From the NCBI GenBank assembly GCA_027574665.1, contig CM050658.1, positions 23,448,317 to 23,512,316 of the forward strand: a stretch of DNA of 64,000 nucleotides, given 5' to 3'. Shown one piece after another: positions 61,085-64,000 of this stretch; within the stretch, counting starts at the first letter, position 1; the number at the start of each line of letters is the position of its first letter. Made by a program: the position numbers and the translations under genes. This stretch comes from Rhynochetos jubatus. Its lineage: Eukaryota; Chordata; Aves; Eurypygiformes; Rhynochetidae. A model generated the notes under the pieces. The model was given only the letters and a program-made list of their open reading frames with translations. It did no database searches and was not told the origin of the DNA.

Positions 61085-61576
61085 CTGTGGAGAGAGGAGG
61101 CTGCTGAGGCCCTCAGCCACAGATGGGACACAGGGACTGTCCTGCACAGCCCGGCCCAGAGCTGGCAAGGCTCACTGGCACGGGCTGAGCTGCTGGCACA
61201 CCCTGACCGATGTGGACACCTGCACCTCGTGGCAGCATTGGGCAGGGGAATTCCTGCGGACAGGTTCACCGCTCAGGAGCGGGCGCTGGCACGCCTCTCA
61301 CTTTCTAGGGCAATCTTGTGCCCTGCTCTTCCTCTTCCTGACCTTGCTTTGCCTACGCCTGTCGCTCCTGGGGGCTGCTCTTGTCCGGACATGGTCAGGT
61401 TGAGCCAACCCTGGCTCCAGTCAGAGCGGGCCCCCAGGAAAGAGGCCCCCGAGCCAAGAGGCCAATTAGAGCATCTGACAGCAGCAGAAGCCTCAGCGGA
61501 GTTCTCTGGCCAACCACCGATGACGCGCCACCGCACAGCAGCCTGACTAGAAATGCTTCCTGGCTACGAGCAGCCA

Positions 61577-61782
61577 TCAAAGGGGGCAGTGAGGGAGGAT
61601 CAATGACTCTCTTCTCTTCCTCTGCCGCCGGATCAGGACACAGCAGAAGATTATCCTAAGTGGTACACAAATCACGACTGCTGCTGTGGCTATCATACAG
61701 CGCCCTCGCATGTCCTGGGGACAGAAGAGACCTCCGGTGCTCTGCGGATTGTCAGCGCTTCTGGGCCCCTCGTTGTCCGCAT
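61577..61782 (-). pseudogene. Orphan copy of the transmembrane last exon
   Basis: Same acceptor (ccaactgctcctccag) and the same sequence NEGPRSADNPQSTGGLFCP, followed by a helix (MIATAAVVICVPLRIIFCCV) and RRQRKRR. It runs to a stop at 61577 with a different, shorter tail. An Arg inside the helix (PLRII) replaces Gly. Homology starts only ~20 bp upstream of the acceptor and extends ~100 bp into the 3' flank; no partner exons were found between 61.8 and 64 kb. It may be a lone duplicate or the end of a gene whose other exons lie outside the window. Confidence 0.55.
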
Positions 61783-61799
61783 CTGGAGGAGCAGTTGGG

Positions 61800-62156
61800 A
61801 ACGTTGGTCTGTCCTGTGCACCACTGGCGCAGGCAGTCGTAGCAGGACCGCTGGGGACGAGCTGTGGGGGTGAGTGGGCTGGTCCAGTTTCTCTGGGATC
61901 TGGAGGCCGCTGGCCTGGTTCTGCTGTGGCAGGTGCAGTGGGGTGGGGGGACACAGCAGTCGCTTCCTCTTGTCTTGGGTCTGAAGGGCACTGAAGTGCT
62001 GCTGCTTCAGCCGGGTTAATGGGGGCAGAGTGGGTGGATGCGGCAGGGGGTTCCTATCGTCGTGGGCCTCGAGGCTGCTGGCCTGCCGCTGCCCTGGCGG
62101 CTCTAATGGTGCCACTGTTGGGGGGGATGCAGCGGGCGGTTCCTATCGTCCTGGGC
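61800..62156. repeat. Degenerate 84-90 bp repeats
   Basis: Units of the same family as at 49.8-50.9 kb (gtctgaagggcactgaagtg; gcctcgaggctgctggcctg), more diverged than the 87-bp array. Confidence 0.55.
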
Positions 62157-62622
62157 CTACAGGCCACTGAGCGGCTTCTGCTGTGACGGCTGCAATGGCG
62201 GCTTTGCTAGGGGGTCCGGTACATGGTTCCTGCTGTCCTGGGCCTGGAGGCCACTGAACGGCTTCTGCTGTGGTGGCGGCAATGGCGCCGGGGTTCTTGG
62301 TTCAGGTTCCTCCTCTGGCCTCAGGTTGACTGTTTGCTTCAGCCAGGCAGCAGGGAATGGGCTGGGGGGATGCAGTGGGCGGTTCATATTGTCCTGGGCC
62401 TCGAGGCCGCCGGCCTGGTTCCGGCGCAGCAGAGAGGCCAGGGACGGGCTGCGGGGGTGCGGGGGCTGTGTGGAGCCCGGGCGTGCTGGTTTTCCTGGCT
62501 GCTGTGACCGCTCCTGGCTTTGGGTCCAGCTCTCGGGCGTGATAGGACGGCCTATCCAGTCGTCTGGGCGCGAGGCGTAGCCGCTGGTGTCCGGCCGGGC
62601 AGCTGAAGCTGCCGAGTGGTGC
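62157..62622 (-). CDS. Candidate proline-rich exon, copy 3
   Basis: From the acceptor (ctctctccacag) at 62624-62623 a frame of 154 codons runs to TGA. It has the same beginning as copy 1. The tail shows three or four repeats built on SGLQAQDxRN separated by Pro-rich linkers (PPSPFPAAWLKQ; PPLQPSQQKPL). It reads through the point where copy 1 has TAG. It is only weakly supported as a gene: no donor, partner exon or homologue. Confidence 0.3.
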
Positions 62623-64000
62623 CTGTGGAGAGAGGAGGCTGGTGAGGCCCTCAGCCGCAGACGGGACACAGGGACTGTCCTGCACAGCCCGGCCCAGAGC
62701 TTATGCAACCCACTGGCCCTGGCTGAGCTGTTGGCACACTTGTTTTGGTGCAGTTTTTCCCCTCTTAACTATTGGACAGCTCTATAGGCTTAGTTATTCT
62801 TGTCAAGCCTTAGCTATTGTTCAGGGAGTCTGGTGGTGAAGCGCCCAGTATCATACCAAAACACTCTTGCACTGCCAAGGTGGGGAATGGCTGTGCTAGG
62901 GGTCAGTTGCCTGGTTACAGCGGGGATGTGTCTCCTCAACACCCTTTTGATGTTGCATTTGCGGAGCAGGATCCCACAGCGGAGCTCTGCTCTGCCCCGA
63001 GGATGCCACGTGCCCCGTGGGACCCAGGTGACTCCAGGTCCTCTCCCAGGTCTCCTTCCTGGGCTGTACCCCGTGGCTCAGCCCATGGGGGGTGAGGGGG
63101 ACATCAGCTTATTGCAGGAATTTCTCAGCCTGTCTCTAGTGACACATAGACAGAAGGCACAGGAAAAGCACAGGCGCCTTTCAAAATGCCAGATGCTCTG
63201 TTGTTTCCTTCCCACCGTGGGTTTTCCATTACCCCAGCCTTGGCCCACCAGCAGTGTGCCCAGACGCTCTCCCCACTGCTCTTTGGCAGCCCCGCTGGTC
63301 CAGATCCTCCCGTTTCTATGGAAAGCCCTTCAGGTCAATGAGTTCCTGTTCCTCCTTATTTGGAAGCATGTGTCCTGGCAGGAAAAGCCATCCAGTGACC
63401 ACACAGCTGATTCCTAAACGCACCCAGGGTCCAGAGGCTTCACACCACTGGACAGCCCGAGTCGCAAGTGTGTCCTTGAGGGGAGGTGTGGAGGGGAAAG
63501 CTGGGCAGGAGAGCAGACCCTGTGCACACGCTGCCCCTGCCCCTGAGAGTGCCCAGAGAAAGGACTCTCTGGAGCTCACACCTGCTCTTCACCACACAGA
63601 GGAAGCCCTTGCTAAAGCCCTGGGGGGAAGACCATCACCCATACTTCTTGGGAAGAGGCGTTAAATCCCTCTCCCTCTCAGCCCTTTACAACTTGTTGGC
63701 ACCAGGAATTGCAACCTAAGCCAAGGCCTCAGAAATAACAACAGTCCCAGCCTCCCTTTAGTCTGAGGAGCCATGTGTTTCTGTGGCACCCCCCAAATTG
63801 ACCTTATCTGTACTAGTGCACAGCCTTGGTTGTAAAGGCGTGTGCGGCTGCGGTGCCCTGTGAGGAGTGGCCACAGCCGCAGGACCACGGCAGAACTCTT
63901 AGGAATGCTTCAGCCAGCCTTTCAGCACGCTGCTCAAGCCCTGGGGTGGTCAGCCCTTTGCTCCTCCCAAGGCAGTAAACGGCTCGCTCAGGGAGCGTCT
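62228..64000. repeat. Segmental duplication, copy 2, runs off the window
   Basis: Matches about 50500-52272 at a constant offset of 11728 bp, nearly identical from about 62.6 kb. The window ends inside it, so a further copy of the membrane-protein gene may follow at about 65.2-69.3 kb. Confidence 0.95.

Overview
This is a window of a bird nuclear genome. The evidence is a multi-exon vertebrate HDAC11 gene split by large introns, several CR1 LINE fragments, and a solo LTR of an avian ERV type nested inside one CR1. The species cannot be told from the sequence. No bacterial features, tRNA, rRNA or CRISPR arrays were seen.

Layout. (1) 1-28541: the + strand gene HDAC11, from its third-from-start coding region to the stop codon. 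Eight coding exons join in frame with GT-AG introns and carry every catalytic residue of the class IV deacetylase fold. The N-terminal ~50 residues lie left of the window. Introns hold a CR1 3' end with a telomere-like insertion (2.2-2.7 kb), a second CR1 3' end (13.8-14.3 kb) and an older CR1 ORF1/endonuclease fragment (21.5-23.1 kb). (2) 28542-about 49800: AT-rich sequence with the HDAC11 3' UTR at its left end and no recognisable gene. The neighbour known from other vertebrates (FBLN2) was not found. (3) About 49800-64000: an abrupt change to GC-rich, repeat-ridden, segmentally duplicated sequence.

Region 3 is the most interesting part. On the minus strand (57541 down to 53440) I can assemble an unrecognised gene: a signal-peptide exon, nine small symmetric phase-1 exons, and a last exon with one transmembrane helix, a basic stop-transfer stretch and a short tail. 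All eleven exons join to exactly 393 codons including the stop. Three of the exons are present twice through a local ~1.1 kb tandem duplication, and a fourth is a diverged third copy. An orphan copy of the transmembrane exon lies at 61577-61782. Around the gene are three copies of a proline-rich, possibly coding minus-strand block (50.5, 60.7 and 62.2 kb), degenerate 84-90 bp repeats with a clean 87-bp minisatellite at 60.35 kb, and a nearly identical pair of blocks 11728 bp apart (about 50.5-52.27 and 62.2-64.0 kb). Together they suggest a fast-changing gene cluster that expands by tandem duplication and continues beyond the right edge. The function of the new gene is unknown; membrane topology and exon structure are all that can be inferred.
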